In this document: piece after piece, positions 39,701-48,615 of the stretch
Numbering within the stretch: position 1 is the stretch's first letter
Layout of the letters: each line of letters begins with the position of its first letter
Assembly: GCA_050084515.1 (NCBI GenBank)
Contig: CM114272.1
Coordinates: 11,594,001-11,658,000 of the forward strand
Direction: 5' to 3'
Length of the DNA: 64,000 bases
Origin: Blasia pusilla
Taxonomy: Eukaryota; Marchantiophyta; Marchantiopsida; Blasiales
Program-made: the position numbers and the translations under genes
Notes under the pieces: generated by a model
Told to the model about the DNA's origin: nothing
Seen by the model: the letters and a program-made list of their open reading frames with translations, nothing else
Database searches by the model: none

Positions 39701-41883
39701 TAGTGATATTCACTGCCAATTTTTTAGTGGTTGAGTGGATTTTCATGCCTCATTTTCATGCCTGATTGCGTTGCCTGCTGTTTGCTGGGGAATAGCGATA
39801 GATTCATGGATCGGATTTTTTCGGACGGTCATTGCACCTGGGACAAATTTCCATCTCTAATAGATCACTTAAGTATTGTCACTGTATCAAGGATGATGAG
39901 GGGAGTAAAGTCTATCTTCGCTACATATTCAAGTAGCAAGAAACTAATCATCAAAATACAGGGAGAGCAATACAAACTGTTCTGGAAGCCCACTGCTGAT
40001 TTTGTTCGGATGGCGAGTAGACTCAACGCTATCATAATCCCGTTTGGAGCTCTCGGTGCTGATGAAGCGTAAGAAAGCTTTTCACTTTGGTTGTTTATAT
40101 TCAAGTCTTTTTCGTAACTTAGAAACTGGAAAAGAGTACTCAAAATTTTCTTGCAGTCACATTACTCATCGATGAAGTGCCAATCATCGAGAAGAAATCG
40201 TACTTTCCATTACTGCTCACAAGCATTTGGGAGGAAGGATAGCCACTGATTGTGGTCTTCAACTGACGTAAGGGACACAAGCTAACGGTGAGTTTGGTGT
40301 ACATGCAGATACAACATACTTTATGATATAGATGACTTGAAGGCTTCTCCTTTGTGGCCCCTGATTGAACAAGCTTATTCCAGAGTTGGTGTCGATGCTG
40401 ACAACGTCTACCCGGTAACGTCTCTTCCAGGGACAAATATTCCCAGGTATCTAGGCTTCGAAGAGGAAGTCGCCACCACCTCTTGGGTCCTGAGATAGTG
40501 CACTGGTTTTCAAGATTTTGCTTCCTTCTTTCTAACAAACGACACATTTAACCATAAACTGCAGAAGTTGAATGGCACACATAGTTTATTTTCTCATAAA
40601 CATTGAGAATTTCATTCAAGCACTCACAATCGAACGTTTCCCCCTAAGATAGAAACGTACGTCAATCTGCTATATTATAGCTACAGCGTTGTGGGTATCA
40701 GTTTTTCTCGTCAAATGTTTGAGATCAGGAACCTGGTGAACAATTGCTCCCCGGGTTAGACTTTTGAGCCGTGAATTTGTCTAGCAGTCTCTTTCCGGTT
40801 CCTTCTATTGAGCGCATCTACTTTCACTTTGCGGAGCCCATCGACACAGCTACTTATAACTGCAATCTTGATGACCGCTCGCAGGTATAGCATTTCTGCC
40901 TATTACATCCTGTTTTCCAATAAAAGTGTAGTGCTTTCTTCATATCTTCCCTGTTACTGAATATGTCCTTGGCCATAAAAGTTGAGAGATTTTTTTCTAG
41001 AGAAATTGAACACTTCGAAATTTTCCTCTTTCTCCAGGTCAAGAACCTGGCGTTTTGATCCACGTTAAGCTAGTTAGTCTCAAGTGTAATGTGCATATAT
41101 TCTTGCCCTTCTTGCATTGGTAAGATTTAGACCACTGATAAAACCAGTCTAATAATAAATTTTTGGTCTTGTTTTGCAATCGTGCCAACATTCCCACAGT
41201 GCCAGTCTCTATATGGTGAGAAGACCCCAACCTTGCCTTCTAATCAGCAGATTTGCCTCTGAAAATTTCATTCAACTACTTGTTTTAACCACCTCTACTT
41301 TCTTGTGTTCAATCTGAAATGAATTAGAATGGAAATCATTTCTGTTTACCGCTCGTTGTTTGTGCATTGATGTCATAGGCCATCATATGGAATAGACCTG
41401 TTTCAAACAGCTTTTGTATGAAAGCAATGATCTCTGACGGCAGCTACTTGTTGTGGGAGCTGGTCGTTTACAGAGCTAGTTAAGGACCGAGTGGAAGAGA
41501 GCATCGACCTTTTGAAAGATATTCGCTCGAGGGATCCGGTAAGATTCTCGAATTCCTTCATTTAATTTCTCAAGTTCCATAGGATACCGTTAGTGCTGTC
41601 GGTGCTTGCCTGACCTCATCCCTTTGAGCACTGGATACATGACAGTGCAACAGTTTTCTCTGGTGTTTCCACGGCTTATTACGTTTGAAATGTAGTGAAG
41701 TCATAGAGGCTTGCGCTTCACGTTAGTGACATGAAACTGACACCACAGGAGCGAGTACTGCCCGTGCGATTAGCGGCGAAGTTAGGACGCCTTCTTCCAG
41801 AGTTCCTCCCGCGATTACCATCTAGCCAAACTGGGCTCCGGCAGTTGAGCAGGGATATTGAAGATTCTATCCCGAAAGAGTGA
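27758..41883 (+). CDS. Phytyl ester synthase-like plastid hydrolase-acyltransferase, 17 exons
   Basis: Exons as read: 27758-28281, 29450-29657, 30861-30965, 36685-36891, 37286-37383, 37629-37827, 38054-38110, 38637-38711, 38842-38921, 39226-39274, 39507-39563, 39962-40068, 40309-40446, 40785-40884, 41200-41215, 41474-41538, 41749-41883. All junctions are GT-AG and phases add up to 2,220 nt (739 aa plus TGA). The N-terminus (MASITRLTLCRR.., rich in Ser/Arg, few acidic residues) looks like a plastid transit peptide. Hydrolase part: LLLYVPGMDCTG, then the nucleophile elbow GESFGGH in exon 2, MVSAKDRIL (likely acid) in exon 5 and SGHTALLED (likely His) in exon 6. Acyltransferase part: LLFVGNHTMFGIYD in exon 8, HPGHW in exon 9, LLFPGGAREV in exon 11. 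This domain pair is that of plant PES1/PES2 (esterase/lipase/thioesterase family), which acylate phytol and diacylglycerol in chloroplasts. The copia element sits in intron 3. The exon 7 boundaries are the least certain. Confidence 0.85.
28500..28545. repeat. Perfect hairpin, 20-bp arms, 6-base loop (intron 1)
   Basis: CTTATGCTGCGACTGGAAAT at 28,500-28,519 pairs with its exact complement at 28,526-28,545. Confidence 0.95.
29867..29899. repeat. Perfect hairpin, 15-bp arms, 3-base loop (intron 2)
   Basis: CATGGGCATCCTTGC at 29,867-29,881 pairs with 29,885-29,899. Confidence 0.95.
30001..30038. repeat. Exact 19-bp tandem duplication containing a 14-bp palindrome (intron 2)
   Basis: Two copies of ACACAGTAAGAATTCTTAC; each contains the palindrome GTAAGAATTCTTAC. 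Confidence 0.95.
31106..31110. repeat. Target-site duplication ACCTC, left
   Basis: Matches 36,568-36,572 exactly; five bases is normal for copia elements. Confidence 0.95.
31111..31792 (-). repeat. Copia 3' LTR
   Basis: 682 bp, identical by eye to the 5' LTR; the polypurine tract abuts it at 31,793. Confidence 0.96.
31793..31801 (-). other. Copia polypurine tract
   Basis: AAGAGGGAG on the element's strand, immediately before the 3' LTR. Confidence 0.9.
31826..35956 (-). CDS. Copia Gag-Pol polyprotein, 1,376 codons, single open frame
   Basis: Domains by residue: gag (LDGGNYREWSRTM, ~43-55); CCHC knuckle CYICAEKGHLALNC (241-254); protease WVDSGATSH with Asp328; integrase HHCC (H463, H468, C495, C498); integrase catalytic Asp526, Asp589 and Glu625; RT from WVFRIKRG (~926), with the active site YVDD at 1068-1071; RNase H with DASWGDD and STTEAEYMAL; end at AADVYRT. 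The order PR-IN-RT-RH is that of Ty1/copia. The last ~15 residues look frameshifted: another frame carries NKHRKCISMMGITLNSH, the usual kind of copia C-terminus. A small deletion near 31,865 is therefore likely. The rest has no stop. The start may be the ATG in the LTR (35,956) or the ATG inside the primer site (35,881-35,879). Confidence 0.93.
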   Translation of the reverse strand: MDGLADASSDFVQGDTSAGQSYSQVMGPPQTFLLSDFSSVEKLDGGNYREWSRTMMDILMLKGLWVYVEMKPHNLEELVVNFAWRQQNQLAAILLKQTLNSSMRELVDGISNAWEIWSKLKSLNKESALTLAMQRWKTLSSTRMADTDRVAAHIAKMESTFAQVKAVGQELIPIWKVTLLLSSLPPRFETMVTIFETWEADLLTWESVTNKLLRYDQKREVIVEETVMLNRDRKWKETRTCYICAEKGHLALNCPKKLKRGEKVKRSGSAVKNQEKLMEKQSTSYREKDKAKVAGVMTTEYTSDESCCSFMMASCEKDLKRSSGWWVDSGATSHVCYQEELFSDLKPTSNHHVRSASGLLSPVGGVGSVSIFFSADESKLMKWQLHGVLYVADYIKNLLSVKKLLEAGIDVHFWNSNQTCTLERNGKVLCRGVVQGNLFKLLECDPEEQVNLTENRSLLNLWHCRLGHLSEHSIRALQGMSCGVEIEKSQKLEFCEACVQGKAHKSPAPRRSLNRSERLLDLIHSDVCGPMPVKSLGGARYFVSFVDDKSRKSFVYLISSKAQVLEKFVIFVNMTERQVERRVKRLRSDGGGEYASKDFQAYLSAKGILKDVTARDSPHQNGVAERLKRTLQEKALSMLQHAKLGQEFWGAAIMTTNYLRNISPTAALKNVTPEECWSGKKPDISRLKVFGCVGYALTPDTQRRKLDAKADKYIFVGYEEGLKGYMLYNPRTCKAIRSNDVTFDEKSFWKDSEHKESMVTRVMPVITSVVTPVNIPVVSNSHQDADKEEVSKDTLAECSGGLDTCTQGVREEDHVENDQPMKVYQRRSAAKQVLEAHESTEGVIKEISEQRRSGRISKPVERLGINEAHSIEEGVVEPNSLSEAMSRNDSKQWEQAVAEEKVSLEKNETWEFVDLPPGRKTIGCKWVFRIKRGPKNEILKYKARLVAKGFNQEAGLDYQETFAPVARYGSIRVLLALAAQHNWEVEQMDVKTAFLNGELKEEIYMEVPDGYTHPGKVCLLKKALYGLKQAPRCWYEKMDAYLIRKGFQRSNADQGVYSLDSTMYIALYVDDLLMLGGSLDTVKRVKKDLCRNFEMVDLGPAKWLLGIQIERNREESWIRLSQEKYIESILIRYNMQDCKPVSTPLDPGCKLSKDMGISTEKVDNLQALYQSAVGSLMFAMVCTRADLAYPVGVLARYTSKPTIEHWKCLKRVLRYLRGTTRTYLEYRHQENGPILEGFSDASWGDDTDERRSTSGYVFLLSGGVISWCSKKQRTVALSTTEAEYMALSLAAQEAIWLRSLLNDLGYEQMTPTSLQVDNKGSTALSKNPVHHPRTKHIDIKHHFVREMIGREISLVYCPTENMAADVYRTNIESVYL
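35871..35885 (-). promoter_or_regulatory. Copia primer-binding site matching the anticodon arm of tRNA-iMet
   Basis: On the element's strand GGTTATGGGCCCACC directly follows the 5' LTR. It is the exact complement of GGTGGGCCCATAACC, the anticodon stem-loop (CAU) of plant initiator tRNA-Met as I know it. No complement of the tRNA 3' end (TGGTATCAGAGC) is present. Drosophila copia and yeast Ty5 are known to prime from an internal, cleaved iMet tRNA in this way. Confidence 0.85.
35886..36567 (-). repeat. Copia 5' LTR
   Basis: 682 bp. On the element's strand the polyprotein ATG (35,956-35,954) lies inside this LTR, 71 bases before its end. Confidence 0.96.
36568..36572. repeat. Target-site duplication ACCTC, right
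   Basis: Matches 31,106-31,110 exactly. Confidence 0.95.
41200..41215 (+). other. 16-nt microexon (exon 15) of the hydrolase-acyltransferase gene
   Basis: TGCCAGTCTCTATATG lies between CCCACAG and GTGAGA. It encodes CQSLY plus the first base of a Glu codon finished by exon 16 (AGCTAGTTAAGG). Without it the phase between exons 14 and 16 fails. Confidence 0.7.
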
Positions 41884-42052
41884 TAAATACTCCAATTTTT
41901 ATCACTTAGTTCACACACCCACCGTCGCAGTTGCGCTAGAAGTTCAAGTGTCGAGGTTCGAGTCCCAGGACGAGATGCTGTACAGATGGAGGGAAATTTT
42001 AGTGTAGAAGTGATTCCTGAACCGCTGGAGAGAAGCCTGTGCCCTTTAATTC

Positions 42053-42058
42053 AATAAA
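42053..42058 (+). terminator. Candidate polyadenylation signal AATAAA
   Basis: 170 bases after the stop codon of the hydrolase-acyltransferase gene. Confidence 0.5.
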
Positions 42059-42132
42059 TCTGGTTTAAAGTGAGAACGTTTCCTGGTCGGGACGGTTGTC
42101 TACCGGTGAATGAAAGTGGAGGCATTTTCGCT

Positions 42133-42188
42133 CAGGATTGGTGAGAAATCAGGGTATTATCCAATACCCTGATTTCTCACCAATCCTG
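42133..42188. repeat. Perfect hairpin, 26-bp arms, 4-base loop
   Basis: CAGGATTGGTGAGAAATCAG.. at 42,133-42,158 pairs without mismatch with 42,163-42,188. It lies about 75 bases after the candidate poly(A) signal. Confidence 0.97.
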
Positions 42189-45000
42189 GGCGAGGAGGTG
42201 GGGGATGTTTCACTGTACTTACCACCGATTTCATCGGCTCTGGGTCGTGCATCCGGCCAATGTACAGAAAGTGGGCGGTTTCAATTATCCTATCCCGAGT
42301 CTCCGTCACGTCTCGGCTGTTCTGTCTCCCGAAGTAGCGGAGACCATTCTTGCCTAGAACATTCGAACGAGACTGAAAAGGAAAATACGATCGAATCTCG
42401 TGGATAGGGTCCCGATTTGTTTAGATGCACTAGTAGAGCAGAAGCCGAAAGGAATCGGCGCAGAAGCAAGGAGGCTGGGAGGTGATGTCTGAAGTGGTAG
42501 TAACAGCTGGGCATCACCGACAAGACCAAAAAGCCAAATGCATTAGGAACATCGAGCGCTGAGAGAATTTCAAGACCAGGAGGCAGGTTCAACAAAAAAC
42601 TGTCCTTGGTGCTGAGGATCATTCGTATACATGGGTGCTGGGCCCACAGATGTAAGCTAATACGCCTCCTTGAATGCATTCATGTGAGCAAAACCGATAT
42701 TAACACTTGATAGGCATCCATGAAAATGATGAGAAGATGGTGGGCTATGGTTTTGATTGTGGTGACGTCTCACGTAACACGAGTCATTTGTTCAATGTGC
42801 ACTCAGTTGCGGAGGAAGTAGCTAACTGTCATTTTATTCCAAAATTAAGTCCGCAATCCGTATCTAGCAGATCTGCATCTGAAGGTAGATTCATCGATCT
42901 TTCCATGTGCCCATATAGTGACGAAACTTGAGATTGGCAGAGTGTCAGGTGGTCGTTGCGAGTGGTCCTCGGAGCACGCACGTACATCGTCTGAAATGTG
43001 TACGCAAGCACACCTCAAAATCAGTGGAACCTATGAAAGTGTGCAGCTTCTTCGTCGCAATCCGCAGAGATTCGATGCAGGTAGAGTCAGAAGATAAAAG
43101 CCGGACCACATGGAACTGGAGGGGAACACCGATCTGTAAAGCTAGAAGGTGCATACGTACGTACATACAAATGCAGACATCAGAGGTCACTAGACCTCGA
43201 CAGGTTTATCTAGAATACAGTTTGCATTTATTGAACTCAGGATCCCCAGCCGACAGAAAGTAGAATTGAGAGTTGAGAACTTTAGAATCGAAGTTGGTGA
43301 CGTACACTATGATCTAGGTGTGACAGTGTTCTAGCTCTGACGTTGGGGAGCAACGGGGACTACCATAGTACCATCACGGATCCTTGGAACGGGGAGATCC
43401 GGGGTTACGAGTAATCGTAGCCGGCTAAAATCAGAAATTGCCGATTCACTTAAAACAAAGAACTGGCAGGGTTAGGTTGGAAATCCGAATTTACCGATCC
43501 AGGCAACGAAACATCGGTAAATTCGGATCCTCAGGAAAAACTCCCCGGACGATTTGAAGAAAAACATAACCTTTAATAGAAACTTGGATGACGATTTGAA
43601 GGCTGCGATTCTACCCATTCCAGCAGGTGATCATCAAGACAGTTCAGTTATGGTGCATGCCGTTTGACCTTGTGGCTGTTGATAAAGGCTTTTCAGAGCA
43701 GATGAAGTTCGGAGCTCTGGAGCTCCAACTCACAAGTTTACGTGCAAGTTGCACTCACCAGACCTTTTTGATGGCAAATTGTGAAACGTAAAGGCCAAAG
43801 GAAATTATCGCGTCGGAGTGCGCAGAGGTCGAGCTGAGGGGTCGGTTCTATGATCATGAAAGGTGATCTCTTGCCCTGTTGAATCGATTCCGAACGCTGA
43901 TAGTGGACGGTAGGCCTAGAAGTAGGACCCCCACATGTCAGTTTAAAAGCGGACGGAGGCGATCAACAGGAAAAGCGGATGGAAAGTTTGATGGGGAAAC
44001 CTATCGGTAAAAGACAGGGTAAGGAACGGTTTCCAAGGAAGCGACCGTGGGGAACTATAAAAACCGTCAATCTTTCAAGTTGCGCACACTTATTCTATCC
44101 ATTAATGCGTTATTTTCCCGATCCAATCCGCGGCATTATTGGTCGGGTGAGGATGACGCCACAAATCATAATTTGGCTGTGTCCGAGCCGAATCAGGTTC
44201 TGCAGGAAAATGATCAGTTTCCAGAAATCTTTCTTCGCATTTGGAATTCCCTATGATCATGAACTCATCAGATCCTCGACAGACTAACCGCGGAGATCAG
44301 TGGGCAATTTTGCAAGAGAAAGGATGATTCAGTAGGGAACACGAAGTCCATACTTAAGTATGACGTAGCTTTAGAGATGTCGAGCAAGTACTGTTGAAAG
44401 AGAGCTCAGGCACATCATGGCAATCGGGAAGAAGATCTTCTGCGCGCAGATCTTACACCTGTTGCGAGACCACCTGACCAGTCTGGATAAAGTGCGTGCC
44501 CTGCTGCAGATAGTCGCAGCTGCACCCTGACATCAATGATGCCGTGAGCATAGATCTGGAAACCCCGATCTTTCCCAAGCCCACCTTTTGCTATTGCCTG
44601 GCCTGGCCCAGCCCAGCCCAGCCCAGGCATGCCGTAGACATGTACAATTCGCCACCGTACAATTGGACGACCTTAGCTTACAACAGACTCCTACTGAGCT
44701 CCTCCATGCTCGCGGTCCTGGAGTCTTGACTCTCTGCTCAGCGGATTTCCATCCATGGAGTCCTGATCTTCTGTCCTTTCACCGAATCCACCCTCAAGGA
44801 AGCTTTCCCGGTCCCGTGCAGCTCAAAGTCCGATCCCTCTCTCGCTCTGCCGAGCGAGTCCCGGAACGCTACCTTCACTCAAACTTCGCGGCTGTAAGCT
44901 TCTCGGCCCTGCTCACTTTTGGAGGTCGGAAGTCTGCAATTCTCCCGCCGTCGGCCTTTGCCTTCCTTCCTTCCTTCCTTAGTCAATGATCAATCCGGCC
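42189..45000. other. No gene recognised; one hairpin and short simple repeats
   Basis: Several frames of 60-130 codons occur on both strands, but none shows a family motif. A 16-bp inverted repeat with a 14-base spacer lies at 43,483-43,528 (ATCCGAATTTACCGAT). A TATAAAA box lies at about 44,055. A CCCAG run lies at ~44,605-44,627 and a TTCC run at ~44,967-44,981. A promoter or small gene around 44.0-44.3 kb is possible but unsupported. Confidence 0.4.
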
Positions 45001-45179
45001 GCGATGACCGGAGCGCCTGCACGGGCAAGGGAGATGAGAAGCAGGGACGGCACGCCGTAGGGCACTAATGAACACTCAGTGCCTGATGGGGCACTGCCAC
45101 TCCTTCAGTAAGAATATCTTTATCCCATTATTTTTTCACGTCAGCTCTTTCCTCCAAAACTCGACTTTTGCCGGGAAAA

Positions 45180-45545
45180 CTCATTAATAAGTTGCGTCAC
45201 GTCAGCTGGGACTGAGTTCACCGGATCCGCTGCAGCAATGCTTATGGGAATGAGATCGAGTTTAGGTTACACCAAAAGCTGATGGGATGTACTGAGATCG
45301 ACTTCTGCCCAGAAGACTCCTTAGTTTACGTCACGTCAGCTGGGATTGAGTTCAGTGTACACCAACAGCTTATGGGATTGGGATTGAGGTAGAGTTCAGT
45401 TTACACCAAATGCTGATCGGATTGAGATCGAGTTCGAGTTAAGTCTACGCCAAAGGCTGATTGGATTGAGTTGCATTTACAGCAAAAGCTGATGGCATCG
45501 AGATTGACTTCGAGTTCAGTGTACACCAAAAGCTGAAGTGAGACA
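45180..45545. repeat. Degenerate minisatellite, ~50-60 bp unit, about six copies
   Basis: Units contain 'gattgagttc', 'agtttacaccaaaagctgat' and 'gggattgagatcgag' with many substitutions. 'cacgtcagctggga' also recurs at 45,197 and 45,336. No gene. Confidence 0.75.
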
Positions 45546-45874
45546 GTTGGGATTGCGTTCACCATGGAAGCTAGGTGCACATTTTAGGGGTTCCTTAGCA
45601 TTATTTTCCTTTCAACTTCTTGAGTAGCTTATATATTGTCGGAGTAAATATCAATGTTGCTCATTTTGGAAGGAAGACTGAAAGACGATTATGAAGTCGA
45701 CGTGGCAATGATGACGACAAGAAGTCATTCTATATGATATCTAGCTTGGCCCACGTGTTCAATTCCGATTGCAAATCGAGATATTCCAATTAGTTTTACG
45801 CATAAAAATCATTTTATAGGTAAAATTAATTGCCATGCTTCGTGGCTTAAGGGTGCATTAGCCAATTTTATCAT

Positions 45875-45903
45875 ACTAGTGGGCAGTTCGTGTCATGCAC
45901 GGG
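45875..45903 (-). mobile_element. Candidate Helitron 3' terminus
   Basis: On the minus strand: a short hairpin CGTG-CATGA-CACG (45,889-45,901), about ten bases, then CTAGT (45,875-45,879), the CTRR-type end with an upstream hairpin expected for Helitrons. The body would extend to the right into AT-rich DNA (45,904-46,550), in which I see no Rep or helicase. Confidence 0.4.
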
Positions 45904-46556
45904 AATGAAGGGACTAATCATGTAGCACACAAAATCTTTTCTTGTTGTCCGTTAAGAGTGAAATATTTTTTTGCTATCCAGTTGCCACATATCAAGCAAA
46001 AAAAAAGGAAATATTTTTTTGTTGTCCAGTTGTCACGTGTCAAGGCAAGAGGTGTTTGAAAATTAATAAGGCACTCTCCAATAATAATATAAACGAAATT
46101 ACATATCTCTTAACTACAAACCGTTTTTTTATACTCGACCTTATCATCTCAATTTCTTCACACTTTAATGCCTGTAGGAATTTATTGTCTTTTTTCCTTA
46201 TGGAAAATCATAAATTCCCAAATTTTGGGTTTTATATAGTCTCCTCAAGAGTGCTCAACTCGTAGACTTCAAGAGTCATGTTTGTACTATCTAGATAAAT
46301 TTTCTTCGGATATCTATCATTTGCAAAATAATTCTTCACATACAAATAAAAGAAATATGTGATGTTAATACACATTGTTAAACAACACAGACCATTATCA
46401 TATACACACAAATATACATTGATATAAAAATATAAAATATATCCTATAATCTATCATAGTGATATACACATATTACACTAATGATAGAAAAACATATTAT
46501 TATCCTAATATATTAAATAATAATGGATCTAAATACATCATTAGTGAAAGGGAATC
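45904..46556. other. AT-rich DNA, no gene seen
   Basis: A tandem-like pair 'gaaatattttttt..ccagttg.cac' lies at about 45,959-46,037. Otherwise only AT-rich sequence; it may be the body of the candidate non-autonomous Helitron. Confidence 0.4.
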
Positions 46557-46671
46557 TGTCGTGCGAATCCACATCGTCATACAACATACATCGCTGACAT
46601 ACCATACTCACATACATACATAACATAGACGAGAGCATCCACAAATATAAGTGTACCACAACTCGCCCCCC
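46557..46671 (-). mobile_element. Possible short 3' LTR (104 bp) and polypurine tract of gypsy family B
   Basis: On the minus strand GGGGGGCGAGT (46,661-46,671) is a purine-rich tract followed by TGTGGTACAC...GCACGACA (46,660-46,557), which has TG...CA ends. Related sequence starting TGTCGTG on the plus strand recurs at 60,795 and, degenerate, at 57,684. No matching LTR is found at the other end of the element, so this assignment is tentative. Confidence 0.35.
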
Positions 46672-46980
46672 TAACTGGCGGTTAGGTCCTTCTAACTCCC
46701 AAGTAGCCTTATACATCTACTACATGCTATACACCTTCGTGGGTGCACGAATCAGAAGGTCGGGTGCTAGGTTGCCCCATCGTTAGTCGTACATCTGTAA
46801 TCCATATCATGAAAAGATCAAGTCATCTACCTCTCCTAAATACATCGAGGACAAACCCACCTTCCAGTAGGAACAACATCCGTACGTGGAGTCAAACACA
46901 TCATGTGCCAACCCCTAAAACACCGATCACACACCAACATACGCGCGCCCGCGCAGACCACACAACATACACCTCAAGCT
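46672..46980. other. Spacer between candidate LTR and integrase end of family B
   Basis: No coding family is seen; probably the 3' untranslated part of the element. Confidence 0.4.
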
Positions 46981-48615
46981 AGCACGTATCATGGCTAAGC
47001 TTGGGTCAATAGTACCATCCACATTTGGAAGATGACATGGCGCACAATTACGCACATGGTCCTTCCAAACAACTCCATCACGACCCTCCAACATGAGAAC
47101 TCCAGAAGCAAACATCTCGCGCACTCATAAAATAGTACGGTCTGCCGTCACATCCAACGTTGTTGGTGTAATCTGCTGCAAATAGACATAGTCCCCCACA
47201 TGGAACCTACGAATCGATGGTCGATAACCTCCATCCCGAATGGTTACATACCGCAACGTATCTCTATGTTGAGCAATGGCAAGATTCTCAAAGGCTGTTG
47301 GCATAACTCTCCGAAAGAGCTCTGCCCGCTCAGAACACACCCTCATCCACATCTCTGGGTTGTCAAGGTTCACCACCTTACTAGACTCCCGACGAATTGC
47401 TACTGGAAAGTTTGGATCTCGGCCGTATAACTGGAAAATAAGGTGAGAAGGAAGCCAAGGATGCTTGGCGACTGAACCTATACCCCATGGCTAACCATAG
47501 CAATTGACTATCCCAGTCTCCAAGATGCCCCTTCTGTAGGCCATACTGGCGTAATGCCCTCTTCACCGTCTGAACCACACGCTCAGCCAAACCATCCGCC
47601 TCTGGATGATCTCAAGACGTGGTCCGATGATCAATCAACGCCTTGTCACACAAGACCTGAAACTCACCCTGAAACTCTGTACCCTGGTCGGTGAGCACCT
47701 CAACTGGTGCACCAAAATGACTAAGCACTCTATCAAGAAACGCATACGCCGTTCCCTCACTTGCCTTGTCAGGTAATGCCACCAACTCAATCCACTTGGA
47801 GAAGTGCTCCACCATCACCAACACATATCGATGATGTCGTATAGTCAACGGTAACGGTCCCGCAAAGTCCACACTCCAACGGTAACCCAGTCCCATAATA
47901 GGCAAGGGGTGTAACTGAGGTGTAGGGGCATTGAATTATGCCCTCACCCGGTCACAAACCATATAACGTGACACCAATTGCTGCACCTGAGTATACATGC
48001 CACGCCATCAATACTGACCAAGGAGTAAGCTATACGTACGCTTTACCCCAAAATGTCCCAACTCCTCATAGGCATGTCGCACAATGCGCTCTCTCTGAGC
48101 CAAATACGGCACTACTCGTACTCTACCATCCTCCCACACACAAAGAATATGTATTCCCTCCGATCGATACCTCTTAGCACATTGAAGAACACGGTCTCAC
48201 TCCTTGACACTCACTATACCTGGCACCCTACTAGTCCGTAGGAACTCCAACACCAACGCATCATCATGAATATCATGCTGATCCGTACCACCATCTCCAA
48301 CCTTAGGATCTGAAGGCTGGCCACCTATCCTCTGACTAGAGTAAGATGTTATGTGATCCTCCATACTAGAGTCCACCCCTAACCAACATAAAAAGGCGGA
48401 TGCATGCCAACCTGGCACCATCTCCTCATCAACCTCGCCATGCCATCTAGCCCTAGTTGCATCCTCTTGGCTAGTTCATGGGTTCCTACTCAACCCATCA
48501 GCATCAAGGTTGGCAACTTCGGGTCTATGTACCACCTGGAAGTCATACTCCTGTAAGATAAGAGCCCACCGTGCAAGCTTCCCTGTAAGATTGTCAGACT
48601 CCATCAACCACTTGA
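46981..48615 (-). pseudogene. Gypsy family B, copy B: integrase region
   Basis: From the minus strand: DADGLSR spacer, VRHAYEELGHFGVKRTYSLL (zinc-binding region), integrase core GYRWSVDFAGPLPLT (~47,890), VLTDQGTEF (~47,690) and DHPEADGLAERVVQ (~47,600). C-terminal part: YVYLQQI, then FASGVLMLEGRDG and CAPCHLPNVDG (~47,030). The catalytic D, D and E are present. Breaks are single in-frame stops (at ~48,467, 48,196, 48,014, 47,936, 47,609 and 47,128) and one single-base insertion near 47,445. The stop at 47,609 sits where DHPEADG needs an Arg/Gln-type codon before it. No chromodomain is seen, unlike the chromoviruses at 12-22 kb. Confidence 0.88.

Noticed and set aside
41945-41990. tRNA-like B box GGTTCGAGTCC after the hydrolase-acyltransferase gene
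   Set aside because: No A box at the right distance and no acceptor or T stem could be folded by eye.
44588-44989. 133-codon plus-strand frame
   Set aside because: It starts in a CCCAG simple repeat and ends in a TTCC run; no domain recognised.
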